From positions 1 to 17,912 of the forward strand of contig JAVBLA010000075.1 of assembly GCA_031553775.1 (NCBI GenBank): a stretch of 17,912 nucleotides of DNA. Direction: 5' to 3'. Within the stretch, counting starts at the first letter, position 1. Each line of letters opens with the position of its first letter. The DNA comes from JAISFI01 sp031553775. Its GTDB lineage: Bacteria > Bacteroidota > Bacteroidia > Bacteroidales > Azobacteroidaceae. The translations under genes and the position numbers were made by a program. Shown here in pieces: positions 1 through 7,713 of this stretch. A model generated the notes under the pieces. That model saw only the letters and a program-made list of their open reading frames with translations, ran no database searches and was not told where the DNA came from.

Positions 1-80
1 GATCGTCATTGCGAAGGCGAAGCCTAAAGCAATCTCATGGCTATCGGTAGATTGCTTCGCTTTCGCTCGCAATGACGATC
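1..80. repeat. REP/MITE-like palindromic intergenic repeat
   Basis: The first and last 14 bases (1-14 and 67-80) are perfect reverse complements built around CGTCATTGCGA. The inner parts, with AAGCAATCT on the left and AGATTGCTT on the right, also pair imperfectly, so the whole unit can fold into one long hairpin. The CGTCATTGCGA...GAAGCAATCT core resembles small mobile palindromes found scattered in many bacterial genomes. The window begins exactly at the outer end of the palindrome, so sequence beyond it is not visible. No coding function is supported. Confidence 0.7.
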
Positions 81-346
81 ACTTTCAAAGAGAATAAACC
101 TTCTGTAAAATGCTTGTTGATTAAACGAACAGCCGATGCGGCCCGGTTCTGGCCTCGGGCCAGTGGCGTGAAGAAAAATACGTAGTGGAGGTGTTAAAAG
201 AGAAAAGCTGTTTGAGCACCGCAGGTGCGAGTTCTTTTCTCTTAGCCGCAACGCAGTATTTTTTAGCCAATGGGACGCAGCCTTGAACTTTTTGATCCTT
301 TTTGTTTCAAGACAAAAAGGATATAATTCCAAGGCGATAGCCTTGA
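81..346. repeat. Structured, gene-free intergenic element (part of the 1-489 gap)
   Basis: No credible gene is present between 1 and 489. This stretch holds stacked inverted repeats. CTGGCC/GGCCAG lies at 149-154/158-163. A 10-bp outer stem at 198-207/234-243 encloses a 5-bp inner stem GCACC/GGTGC at 216-220/224-228. An 11-bp stem lies at 295-305/312-322. Read on the minus strand, the segment around 200-240 (AACTCG, CTGCG, CTCAA, CAGCTTTT in order) resembles part of the second intergenic element at 11065-11300. It looks like a copy of a dispersed Bacteroidetes intergenic repeat family. The family assignment is from pattern memory and was not searched. Confidence 0.5.
295..322. repeat. 11-bp perfect hairpin
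   Basis: The arm at 295-305 (ATCCTTTTTGT) and the arm at 312-322 (ACAAAAAGGAT) are perfect complements around a six-base loop TTCAAG. It could act as a terminator-like or RNA-stabilising structure, but no gene ends next to it within the window. It is best read as a part of the surrounding intergenic repeat. Confidence 0.6.
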
Positions 347-385
347 CCTATTTGTAATTTTAAATCCTCCAAGGCGACAGCCTTG
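330..385. repeat. Twin 16-base hairpins CAAGGC-GAyA-GCCTTG
   Basis: Two near-identical palindromes occur at 330-345 and 370-385. Each has a perfect 6-bp stem CAAGGC/GCCTTG closed by a GATA or GACA tetraloop. They are separated by 24 bases of AT-rich sequence and have the same orientation. A lone right arm GCCTTG also occurs at 280-285. They lie about 80-130 bases upstream of the promoter of the methyltransferase gene at 490. Confidence 0.65.
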
Positions 386-462
386 TTTAATTAAAAACCT
401 TCAAATAGTTCCCTATATGAAACAAAAAAACCAAATGCCCAAGAGATTCAAGCATAAAACAC

Positions 463-470
463 TATTTTTG
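463..470 (+). promoter_or_regulatory. Bacteroidetes -7 promoter element for the methyltransferase gene
   Basis: TATTTTTG fits the Bacteroidetes consensus TAnnTTTG exactly and lies 19 bases before the ATG at 490, predicting a very short leader. No convincing -33 TTTG was found at the expected spacing, so the call rests on the -7 element and its position. Confidence 0.6.
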
Positions 471-489
471 CAAAATAAATCAACAAAAA

Positions 490-1377
490 ATGCAACTACT
501 TCACCCCCAACACTGGAAAGACTACGAACTGATTGATTCCGGAGAATACGAAAAACTGGAACGTTTCGGTAAATATATTCTTTGCAGGCCTGAGCCTCAG
601 GCTGTCTGGCCCAAGACTTTACCGGCAGTTGAATGGAACAGATTTGCACATGCAGTTTTCAGAAAAGAAAAAGGGAAAGTATCAGGCGATGGTAATGAAC
701 GGGGCGAATGGGTACTCCGTCCCGAAATGCCGGAACAATGGTTTATCAACTATCAATATAAAGAAATGCAGTTGCGCTTCCGGCTCGGACTAACATCTTT
801 CAAACATGTCGGAATCTTCCCCGAACAATCGGAAAACTGGAATTTTATCTATGATACGATTACCGGGATGAAATCGCAACCGAAAGTACTGAACCTCTTT
901 GCCTATACAGGGGGAGCTTCCTTAGCAGCCAAAGCAGCAGGTGCAGATGTGACTCACTTAGATTCCGTTAAGCAGGTTATTAACTGGTCCCGGGAGAACA
1001 TGGAAGCCTCCGGACTGAAAGATATCCGCTGGATAGTGGAAGATGCCCTGAAATTTGTCAAACGGGAAGTCAAACGAGAAAAACAATACAATGGTATCAT
1101 ACTGGACCCGCCGGCTTACGGACGGGGACCGGAAGGAGAAAAATGGATATTGGAAGATTTCATCTCCGAGTTGATGGATGCTTGCCGGCAGTTGCTTACG
1201 ACTTCTGACTGCTTTGTTATTCTCAACCTTTATTCCATGGGATTTTCTTCTTTAATAGCAGAAAACCTCATTAAGCACTATTTCCCATTGGCCAATAAAA
1301 TGGAATTCGGAGAGCTTTATATCCCGGATAAATCCGGAAATAAACTGCCTTTAAGCGTTTTTTGCAGATTTTCCTAA
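490..1377 (+). CDS. Class I SAM-dependent methyltransferase, RlmI/RlmL-like catalytic domain
   Basis: This 295-residue protein is probably cytoplasmic and transfers a methyl group from S-adenosylmethionine. Residues 133-142 (VLNLFAYTGG) form the SAM-binding glycine loop (motif I). D158 falls in the acidic motif II position after the next strand, and DPPAYG at 206-211 is the motif IV signature seen in rRNA cytosine/guanine methyltransferases of the RlmI/RlmK type. The N-terminal PUA domain of full RlmI is not apparent, so the exact substrate is uncertain; a ribosomal RNA base is the best inference. The ATG at 490 sits just behind a TAnnTTTG promoter element. The gene is monocistronic and its stop is 9 bases from the end of the convergent porin gene. 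The fold assignment is firm and the substrate is not. Confidence 0.85.
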   Translation: MQLLHPQHWKDYELIDSGEYEKLERFGKYILCRPEPQAVWPKTLPAVEWNRFAHAVFRKEKGKVSGDGNERGEWVLRPEMPEQWFINYQYKEMQLRFRLGLTSFKHVGIFPEQSENWNFIYDTITGMKSQPKVLNLFAYTGGASLAAKAAGADVTHLDSVKQVINWSRENMEASGLKDIRWIVEDALKFVKREVKREKQYNGIILDPPAYGRGPEGEKWILEDFISELMDACRQLLTTSDCFVILNLYSMGFSSLIAENLIKHYFPLANKMEFGELYIPDKSGNKLPLSVFCRFS

Positions 1378-1386
1378 AAAATTATA

Positions 1387-2559
1387 TCAGAAAAACACCT
1401 GCAACTGTGCCGCTAACATATTATTTTTACCGTTGACCTTATCGTCAGTATAAATATAGTTCAGTTGAACGCGCGACAAAAATGAAAAGTAATAATTAAT
1501 ACCGGCAGTAATATCAGTAACTTCATTACGGGAAATACTCTTGTCAACATCATAATAGTCGTATTTCCCCAGGATTTCCCACTTATCAGGAACGATTTTC
1601 CATACAGCAGTACCATAAAACCCCTCACGTTCCAATCCACCGTCATCAGCAGCTATATACTCTGAACGAGCGTAGATATGCCGGCCGGAATATTCGGCAC
1701 CTGCGGTCCAGTGATTCCTCACATGATTACCGAGTAGGCCATCATTAATTTTTCCGTACAACTTTCCTGAATAAACCGAACCTCCCATCCGCAATCCTTT
1801 CAAGGGTTGAAAATAGGCGGTTCCTATAAAATCTTTATGATTATTATTGTCTTTCACATTCATTCCCGTACCGTTGAATAATCCCGTGTAATATTCCAGC
1901 AGGTAAAAATCATTGTGTAGAAACGCTCGTCCTGAGGCCTGTAGACCCGCATCACGTCCGGCTTTACTACCTGTAGAAATTCCGCTCGGAGTAAATTGAT
2001 TGAAATCTCCTGCTCCACCGGACATGGCACAAACAGACCGGGAAAAATAAACCGTTTCGATCCGGGTGGGCGACATAGGATTTTCCAGGGTAAACGGTAT
2101 TTTATACTGACCGAACCGGATATTGAAAGCATCGAGGGGAGTCCACTCGCCATACAGCTCGTGCATCATGGCATTCGGACCCAGGTCGTACATCAGCATA
2201 TAGCCGAACTGATTTTCAGGCCCCAGTTTTCCGACAGCAAACAGGATAGCCCGGGCGACATCGATAGAATTATTAGCTGTCAGCGGAACAGGTCCACCAG
2301 TACGATTTTCCGATACATTATAAATAATCTGTCCATAGCCCGAAAGCCGGAAAGCCTCACTGTTAAAAGCACTTTTCACCTTCTGCAACACAGCCGGCTT
2401 CTGCTTTTTTTCCTTTTCGCTTTGCCGGATCAGATCATCTGCATCCGATCGCGATATCATCTCCTTCTCTACCAACATATTCAGTATATCTTTCGCTTCT
2501 TGTGCAAACACAGGAAATACAAACAATGCTGCAATAGCAATCAGTACAAATTTTTTCAT
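1387..2559 (-). CDS. Outer-membrane porin, phosphate-selective porin O/P-like
   Basis: The 390-residue protein starts with a Sec signal peptide (about residues 1-19, ending FPVFAQ). A short charged segment (about 22-60, rich in Glu/Lys/Asp) follows, then a long region of alternating aromatic and polar residues typical of a beta barrel. It ends in an aromatic residue (QVFF), as outer-membrane barrels do. Family-level likeness is to the Bacteroidetes porins grouped with OprO/OprP; substrate selectivity cannot be read from the sequence. It is the last gene of the minus-strand ABC importer operon, 26 bases after the permease stop. This suggests it lets the importer's substrate across the outer membrane. 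No separate promoter is visible in that gap. Confidence 0.8.
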   Translation of the reverse strand: MKKFVLIAIAALFVFPVFAQEAKDILNMLVEKEMISRSDADDLIRQSEKEKKQKPAVLQKVKSAFNSEAFRLSGYGQIIYNVSENRTGGPVPLTANNSIDVARAILFAVGKLGPENQFGYMLMYDLGPNAMMHELYGEWTPLDAFNIRFGQYKIPFTLENPMSPTRIETVYFSRSVCAMSGGAGDFNQFTPSGISTGSKAGRDAGLQASGRAFLHNDFYLLEYYTGLFNGTGMNVKDNNNHKDFIGTAYFQPLKGLRMGGSVYSGKLYGKINDGLLGNHVRNHWTAGAEYSGRHIYARSEYIAADDGGLEREGFYGTAVWKIVPDKWEILGKYDYYDVDKSISRNEVTDITAGINYYFSFLSRVQLNYIYTDDKVNGKNNMLAAQLQVFF

Positions 2560-2585
2560 CGGAATTATTAATTAATACGGTTATT

Positions 2586-3335
2586 TCAAATATGATGATT
2601 ATTTTTCCATTTACACAGGCATTCCTCCAGTAAATCCGTTAGAAAGAACAAAAAGAATCCTACCAGCGACAGGATCAGTATACCTGCATACATTTGCGTA
2701 TATGCCAGACGCATCCAGGCATCTACAATATAAAAGCCCATTCCCCGGTCGGTACCGTATGTTTCGGTAAAGAAAAGAACGGAAACTGCCGTTCCGGTCG
2801 CCACACGCACAGAGGTAAGGATTTCCGGTGTGATTGCCGGGAATATGATCCACCGCATCACCTGAAAGTTATTGGCTCCAAGTGAACGCAGAACATGAAA
2901 TTTTTCACTGGAAATATGACGGGCCGCATCACGGGTAGTCACAATGATCTGAAAAACCAATATCAGCAGGATCATCACTACTTTGGCCGTTTCGCCGATC
3001 CCCAGCAGTAACATCACCACCGGCAACAGGGCCAGTTTGGGTACCGGGTAAGAAAAATAAAGCAAAGGGCTCAATACTTTATCTGTTTTCCGGGAATTGA
3101 ACATCAGTAATCCGATAGGGATACCGATTGCCAAAGCCAAAATGAGTCCTTCCTGTATACGAAGCAAACTAGCGGAAATATGTGTCCATATGCCATTCCA
3201 AAAAATAGCATTGAAAGATTTATATACGTTCAGGGGATTGACTAATACCGGCGACTGAATACAAACAGCGGCAATATACCATACCACATTGAAAGCCAGG
3301 AAACCATACAGGAATGTATAACTTCTCCGTTTCAT
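2586..3335 (-). CDS. ABC transporter permease, NitT/TauT (SsuC/TauC-like) family
   Basis: An inner-membrane permease with several hydrophobic helices, starting with one at about residues 6-25. It carries a binding-protein-dependent transport EAA loop (DAARHISSEKF followed by SLGANNFQVMRWIIFP), which contacts the ATPase. I chose the ATG at 3335, giving 249 residues. It overlaps the ATPase stop as ATGA and has a GGGAGGG purine run a few bases upstream, the best Shine-Dalgarno in the operon. An in-frame ATG at 3350 would add five residues (MGGKH) but would use up that purine run. Together with the neighbouring ATPase and lipoprotein it forms a complete importer. The family usually handles sulfonates, taurine, nitrate or thiamine precursors; the substrate here is unknown. 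Confidence 0.88.
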   Translation of the reverse strand: MKRRSYTFLYGFLAFNVVWYIAAVCIQSPVLVNPLNVYKSFNAIFWNGIWTHISASLLRIQEGLILALAIGIPIGLLMFNSRKTDKVLSPLLYFSYPVPKLALLPVVMLLLGIGETAKVVMILLILVFQIIVTTRDAARHISSEKFHVLRSLGANNFQVMRWIIFPAITPEILTSVRVATGTAVSVLFFTETYGTDRGMGFYIVDAWMRLAYTQMYAGILILSLVGFFLFFLTDLLEECLCKWKNNHHI

Positions 3336-4072
3336 ATGCTTCCCTCCCATCTTTGGTTGATATGCTTTTCCAGATAATCCTCAAAATCCTGAAAATCAGT
3401 CTCATCCGGCTTTACTCCTTTTTGAAAAAGCGGATTATCGATAATACTAAGCAACCGGGCAGGTTGTCCGGACAATACAATAATATTCTTTGCCATACGG
3501 GCTGCTTCCCGAAGGTTATGTGTGACCAGGAGAGTTGTTGTTTTCTGTTTTTTCCATAATTGGATAAACAGTTCCCGGGATTTTTCCGCTGTAAAGGTGT
3601 CTAAAGAAGAGAAAGGTTCGTCCATCAGCAATAAATCCGGCTGGAATATCCAGGCACGGGCCAGAGCGGCCCGCTGTTGCTGCCCCCCGCTCAAAGCCGA
3701 AGGATAACGATCCAGCCAATCTTTCATCCCGAGTTCTTCTATTATCGTATCTTTTTGCGGAGAACGGGTTCCTTTGATTTTTTCACCCAAAGAAAGATTA
3801 TCTCTCACCGTCAGCCATTCCAGTAAACCGTAATGTTGAGGTATATATCCCAACGAATGAATCTTCGGGTTCACAGGCTCCCCTTTTAAGAGAATCGTTC
3901 CTGATCGTGGTTTTACAATTCCACAAATAGATTTTAACAAGGTAGATTTACCACAACCCGAGGGTCCGACAATCGCAGAGATAGAACCTTCTTCCAGTAC
4001 CAGGTTGAATTCCCTCAGCACCGGATTTTTCCCATAGGAAACATGAACATTTCTGATAGAAAGGAATGGCAT
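3332..4072 (-). CDS. ABC transporter ATP-binding protein, NitT/TauT (SsuB/TauB-like) family
   Basis: A 246-residue cytoplasmic ATPase that powers the importer. All nucleotide-binding motifs are intact and in order: Walker A GPSGCGKST near residue 37, Q-loop IPQHYG, ABC signature LSGGQQQRAALARA, Walker B LLLMDEP, D-loop SSLD and H-loop LVTHN. The short, TauB/SsuB-like layout and the EAA-loop permease next door place it in the nitrate/sulfonate/taurine class. It starts 7 bases after the lipoprotein stop and overlaps the permease start by four bases (ATGA), so translational coupling is likely. Confidence 0.92.
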   Translation of the reverse strand: MPFLSIRNVHVSYGKNPVLREFNLVLEEGSISAIVGPSGCGKSTLLKSICGIVKPRSGTILLKGEPVNPKIHSLGYIPQHYGLLEWLTVRDNLSLGEKIKGTRSPQKDTIIEELGMKDWLDRYPSALSGGQQQRAALARAWIFQPDLLLMDEPFSSLDTFTAEKSRELFIQLWKKQKTTTLLVTHNLREAARMAKNIIVLSGQPARLLSIIDNPLFQKGVKPDETDFQDFEDYLEKHINQRWEGSI

Positions 4073-4079
4073 GAATTTG

Positions 4080-5009
4080 TTATGGTTGACTAATATAATG
4101 GTTATCCATCAAATCGTGACCGGAAAAACCGGCAGGAATCAATCCTTTTTCCTTCAGCCAATCAATAGTCGATTGTATATCTTTTTCCGCAGGCATGGCT
4201 GCCGGGGTATAGGCAGGTAGTCTGACCGAAACAACCAAATCTTCCGGGAAACCGATATCATTTACCAACACCGAACGGATATCTTCAACTGTATGCGTTT
4301 GGATATATTCCACCGCTTCGTTATACGCCTGATAAAAAGCCTTGATTTCAGCATCTTTCTGCCGGATGGCATCTGCTTTGAAAATAAATCCGGTGACCAC
4401 ATAGCCCAGATCATCCATCGATACAAGGGTTTTAGCTCCTTTAGCGGCAGCTATCGTGATAAAAGGATCCGGCAAAGCTGTGGCATCGGTCTGTCCTTTC
4501 ATCATCATTTCCAGTCTGATGGGGATTTTATTGACTTCCTGTTTCTCTACATCAGAAGATGTTAATCCTGTAGCAGATAAAGCCATTTCCGTACAAAAAT
4601 CTATAACAGTGTGACGGGAAACTGCTATTTTTTTACCTTGTAAATCCGCTATCCGGATAATCCCACTTTGCGGACCGGTCATCATGCAAAAGGTTGCATT
4701 ACAAGCCGATGTGATCTTCAGGTCTACACCTCCGGCTTTCTGTAGGATCGCACCGGTATAATCGATCACCGTACCATCGATATTTCCACTTTGAAAAGCA
4801 GCATCCCGGTCGTTCGCCGAATAGAACTTCTGAATATCTACTTTGACTCCATACTTATCGAATAAACCGTTTTCCCGGGCTACAGCCAACGGAACATAAT
4901 CCATCGAAGACATTACTCCCACTCGCAATTCCGTGGTTTCTTTTTTCACCGGTTTACAGGAAATCAGCAATAGAAGGCATAAAACGGCAAACAACAGCAA
5001 GTTTTTCAT
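4080..5009 (-). CDS. ABC transporter substrate-binding lipoprotein, NMT1/SsuA-like
   Basis: The 309-residue protein begins with a lipoprotein signal ending in the lipobox LISC (acylated Cys18), so it should be anchored in the envelope and present ligand to the permease. The opening of the mature protein (VGVMSSMDYVPLAVARENGLFDKYG) is the classic start of NMT1/SsuA/TauA-type periplasmic binding proteins, and a GTVIDYTGAILQKAG segment matches the ligand-cleft region of that fold. It is the first gene of a four-gene operon (lipoprotein, ATPase, permease, porin). A TAnnTTTG element lies about 20 bases upstream of the ATG, leaving no room for a riboswitch in the leader. Ligand not recognisable: sulfonate, nitrate or a thiamine-like pyrimidine are family options only. 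Confidence 0.86.
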   Translation of the reverse strand: MKNLLLFAVLCLLLLISCKPVKKETTELRVGVMSSMDYVPLAVARENGLFDKYGVKVDIQKFYSANDRDAAFQSGNIDGTVIDYTGAILQKAGGVDLKITSACNATFCMMTGPQSGIIRIADLQGKKIAVSRHTVIDFCTEMALSATGLTSSDVEKQEVNKIPIRLEMMMKGQTDATALPDPFITIAAAKGAKTLVSMDDLGYVVTGFIFKADAIRQKDAEIKAFYQAYNEAVEYIQTHTVEDIRSVLVNDIGFPEDLVVSVRLPAYTPAAMPAEKDIQSTIDWLKEKGLIPAGFSGHDLMDNHYISQP

Positions 5010-5029
5010 TATCCTGATATTTTAGGCCG

Positions 5030-5037
5030 CAAAGGTA
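5030..5037 (-). promoter_or_regulatory. -7 promoter element of the ABC importer/porin operon
   Basis: The minus strand reads TACCTTTG, a perfect TAnnTTTG, 20 bases before the lipoprotein ATG. It lies in the 104-base gap that separates citrate synthase from the transporter genes and indicates that the two groups are separate transcription units despite sharing a strand. Confidence 0.7.
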
Positions 5038-5113
5038 CAAATATTTTTAAGCATTTATATACTTTTTTAAAGCATGTTACGGCAAGCTTCAAATTATTTT
5101 GTTTGCAGGCCGG

Positions 5114-6475
5114 TCAACGTTTCGCCAACGGAACAAATGACTGTTTATCCGCAACATTTTTATAAGCCGGACGGATAATTCGTTTACTATCAAAATTCAA
5201 TTCTTCGATCCGGTGAGCCACCCAACCAACGATACGAGACATGGCGAAAAGAGGGGTATAAACCTCCTGAGGCAAACCAATCATTTCGTATACAAACCCG
5301 GAATAAAAATCTACATTTGCACAAACCTGTTTGTTGACTTTTGTACCCTTGAATTTCATAAATGCATCGACCGACAAACCTTCCAATCTTTCCAGGAAAG
5401 CAAATTCCTCCTCACGGTCTTTTTCTCTTGCCAGTTCACGGGCCATTTCTTTGAGCAGCAAAGCCCTCGGATCGGAAATCGTATATACCGCATGACCAAT
5501 TCCATAAATCAAACCGGTCCGGTTATAAGCCTCCTTGTTCAGTATTTTCTGCAAATAAGCATTTATCTCCTTGTCGCTGTTCCAGTTTTTGACATTCTCT
5601 TTCAGGTGATTGAACATGTCGATGACTTTCAGGTTGGCTCCTCCATGCAGAGGACCTTTCAAAGAACCGATACCAGCAGCAATAGAAGAATAAGTATCTG
5701 TACCCGACGAACTGGTTACCCGCACAGTAAAGGTAGAATTGTTACCTCCGCCATGCTCCGCATGCAGGATCAGTGCCAGATCCAACACTCTCACATCCAA
5801 TTCGGTATATCCTCTGGGGCCATTCAACATAAACAGGAAATTTTCGGCTAAAGAAGCATCTTCTTTCGGATGACGGATATGCAGGGAACGCCCGTAGGAA
5901 CTATGCCGCATAATATGATAGGCATAAGCAATAATAGTTGGAAAACGGGCGATCAACTCGATGGACTGGCGCATCAGGTTGTCCCGGGAATTGTCGTCCG
6001 CCCGGTCGTCGAAAGTATACATCTCCAGCACCGAACGAGCCAGGATATTCATAATATTGGAGCCTTCCAGTTCCAGGATATTCATTTTAACCCTGTGTTC
6101 CAGAGGCATAGCCATATTGATCATCTGGGAGAAAGTAACGAGTTCCTCTTCATCCGGCAATTTCCCGGAAAGCAATAAAAAGCAGGTTTCTTCAAAACCC
6201 ACCCGTTTTTCTTCCTGCAAACCGTGTACAAGATCTTCCACATCGATCCCCCGGTAAAACAGCTTACCCGGAATAGCTTTCAACCCTCCTTCTTCCTGCC
6301 GCTCATATCCGACTACATCGCCGATCCTGGTTAATCCGACCAATACTCCGGAGTGGTCTTCATTCCGTAAGCCCCGTTTTACATTGTATTGCTTGAATAA
6401 TTCGTTGTCGATACGGCTGGTTGTCTTAATAGATTCGGACAATTTATAAATCATAAATTCGTTTTTTCGTTCCAT
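5114..6475 (-). CDS. gltA: Citrate synthase
   Basis: Condenses oxaloacetate with acetyl-CoA to citrate, the entry step of the oxidative TCA branch, in the cytoplasm. The three catalytic residues are visible: H277 in LHGGAN, H328 in GIGHAVY and D389 in NVDFYSG. LHAEHGGGNNSTFTVRV (from 237) and the SDPRALLLKEMA segment after the second histidine are further family hallmarks. At 453 residues it is a little longer than the roughly 430-residue E. coli enzyme, with extra sequence at the N-terminus. The ATG at 6475 follows AAGG at a suitable distance; an internal Met8 (6454) is a possible alternative. It is the third gene after aconitase and isocitrate dehydrogenase, 29 bases behind the latter, so very likely co-transcribed. 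A 2-methylcitrate synthase is less likely given these neighbours. Confidence 0.93.
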   Translation of the reverse strand: MERKNEFMIYKLSESIKTTSRIDNELFKQYNVKRGLRNEDHSGVLVGLTRIGDVVGYERQEEGGLKAIPGKLFYRGIDVEDLVHGLQEEKRVGFEETCFLLLSGKLPDEEELVTFSQMINMAMPLEHRVKMNILELEGSNIMNILARSVLEMYTFDDRADDNSRDNLMRQSIELIARFPTIIAYAYHIMRHSSYGRSLHIRHPKEDASLAENFLFMLNGPRGYTELDVRVLDLALILHAEHGGGNNSTFTVRVTSSSGTDTYSSIAAGIGSLKGPLHGGANLKVIDMFNHLKENVKNWNSDKEINAYLQKILNKEAYNRTGLIYGIGHAVYTISDPRALLLKEMARELAREKDREEEFAFLERLEGLSVDAFMKFKGTKVNKQVCANVDFYSGFVYEMIGLPQEVYTPLFAMSRIVGWVAHRIEELNFDSKRIIRPAYKNVADKQSFVPLAKR

Positions 6476-6504
6476 AGTACCTTAGTTTTTAATTATTAGC
6501 CTGT

Positions 6505-7707
6505 TTATCTCTTTCTCTTCATTTCAATCATTTTCAAAATCTCCTCTGCAAATTCCTCCGTAGATAAAACCTGTCCCTTTTCCATAAAACGGGCCAGATC
6601 GATGGTTGCTTTTTCCTCCGTAAACACCTGTTCCATCGCTTTCTCAATCAGTGTTGCCGCTTCTTTCCATCCGATATATTCCAGCAACATGGCGCCGGAG
6701 AGAATCAGAGAAGACGGATTCGCCAGTTGTTTTCCCGCAATATCGGGTGCAGTTCCATGGGTAGCCTCGAAAATAGCATGTCCCGTTTGATAATTGATAT
6801 TTGCTCCCGGAGCGATTCCGATACCACCCACCATGGCAGCCAGTTGATCGGAAATATAATCTCCGTTCAGATTCAGGGTGGCAATCACAGAATACTCTTC
6901 CGGTTTCAGCAATGTATTTTGTAGAAAAGCATCCGCAATCACATCTTTAATGATAAGTTTGCCAGACTGTATTTCTTTTGCGAATTCCTTTTCCGCCAAG
7001 GCATAGCCCCAGTTTTTAAATCCGCCTTCTGTATATTTCATAATGTTTCCCTTGTGAACAAGCGTCACAGATGGCAGTTCATTCTCCAGTGCATACCGGA
7101 TAGCGGCCCGTACCAGTCGCTCAGATCCTTCCACCGACACCGGTTTGACACCAAAAGAAGAAGTCTCCGGAAAGCGGATTTTCTTCACACCCATTTCCTT
7201 TACCAGGAAATCGCGGAGCTTTTTCGCTTCATCCGTTCCCTGCATCCATTCGATACCGGCATAAATATCTTCCGTATTTTCCCTGAAAATAGTCATCTGT
7301 ACTTTCTGAGGCTCCTTCAACGGAGAAACCACTCCTTTGAACCAGCGTACGGGACGTAGACAAACATATAAATCCAAATCCTGTCGCAAAGCCACATTCA
7401 AAGAACGAATTCCTCCACCGACAGGCGTAGTGAGCGGACCCTTAATGCCCACCAGGCATTTCCGGAAAACATCCATAGTTTCTTCCGGCAACCACGAACC
7501 AGTCTGTTGAAATGCTTTTTCCCCGGCAAGCACTTCTTTCCAGGAAATTTTTCTCGCACCCCCATAACTCTTCCGCACAGCCTCATCAATCACCTTTTGA
7601 GCCGCAGGCCAGATATCCTTCCCGATCCCATCTCCCTCAATAAAAGGAATGACCGGAAAATCAGGCACCCTCAACACCCCATCAACAACTTCAACCGACT
7701 CTATCAT
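6505..7707 (-). CDS. icd: Isocitrate dehydrogenase (E. coli-type fold, NAD-like cofactor signature)
   Basis: Oxidatively decarboxylates isocitrate to 2-oxoglutarate. The 400-residue protein follows the prokaryotic Icd family closely. GGGIRSLNVALRQDLDLYVCLRPVR contains the substrate-binding serine (S102, equal to E. coli Ser113). FRENTEDIYAGIEW lies at 141-154, and NLNGDYISDQLA with its GGIGIAPGAN metal/cofactor region at 279-303. The cofactor pocket reads HGTAPDIAGKQLANP. D322, I323 and A329 stand where E. coli NADP-Icd has Lys344, Tyr345 and Val351. These are the residues found in NAD-using relatives, so NAD is the likelier coenzyme even though family-based naming would say NADP. I369 replaces Tyr391, while R373 (E. 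coli Arg395) is kept. It lies between aconitase (44-base gap filled by a heptamer repeat) and citrate synthase. Confidence 0.93.
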   Translation of the reverse strand: MIESVEVVDGVLRVPDFPVIPFIEGDGIGKDIWPAAQKVIDEAVRKSYGGARKISWKEVLAGEKAFQQTGSWLPEETMDVFRKCLVGIKGPLTTPVGGGIRSLNVALRQDLDLYVCLRPVRWFKGVVSPLKEPQKVQMTIFRENTEDIYAGIEWMQGTDEAKKLRDFLVKEMGVKKIRFPETSSFGVKPVSVEGSERLVRAAIRYALENELPSVTLVHKGNIMKYTEGGFKNWGYALAEKEFAKEIQSGKLIIKDVIADAFLQNTLLKPEEYSVIATLNLNGDYISDQLAAMVGGIGIAPGANINYQTGHAIFEATHGTAPDIAGKQLANPSSLILSGAMLLEYIGWKEAATLIEKAMEQVFTEEKATIDLARFMEKGQVLSTEEFAEEILKMIEMKRKR

Positions 7708-7713
7708 AAAAAT

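Noticed and set aside
24..332. 102-codon minus-strand reading frame (MELYPFCLETKR...) in the left gap
   Set aside because: It runs through the REP-like palindrome and the hairpin element, has no promoter or ribosome binding site, and its low-complexity, Ser/Arg-rich content is typical of frames called inside such repeats.
1996..2571. 191-codon plus-strand frame opposite the porin gene
   Set aside because: Antisense shadow of the porin and its signal peptide region; composition and lack of start signals do not support a gene.
4080..5113. Riboswitch (TPP or SAM) controlling the importer operon
   Set aside because: The promoter element lies about 20 bases from the start codon, leaving no room for an aptamer in the leader.
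5213..5851. 212-codon plus-strand frame opposite citrate synthase
   Set aside because: It is a shadow of gltA, which has all catalytic residues in the other strand; no promoter and no recognisable domain.
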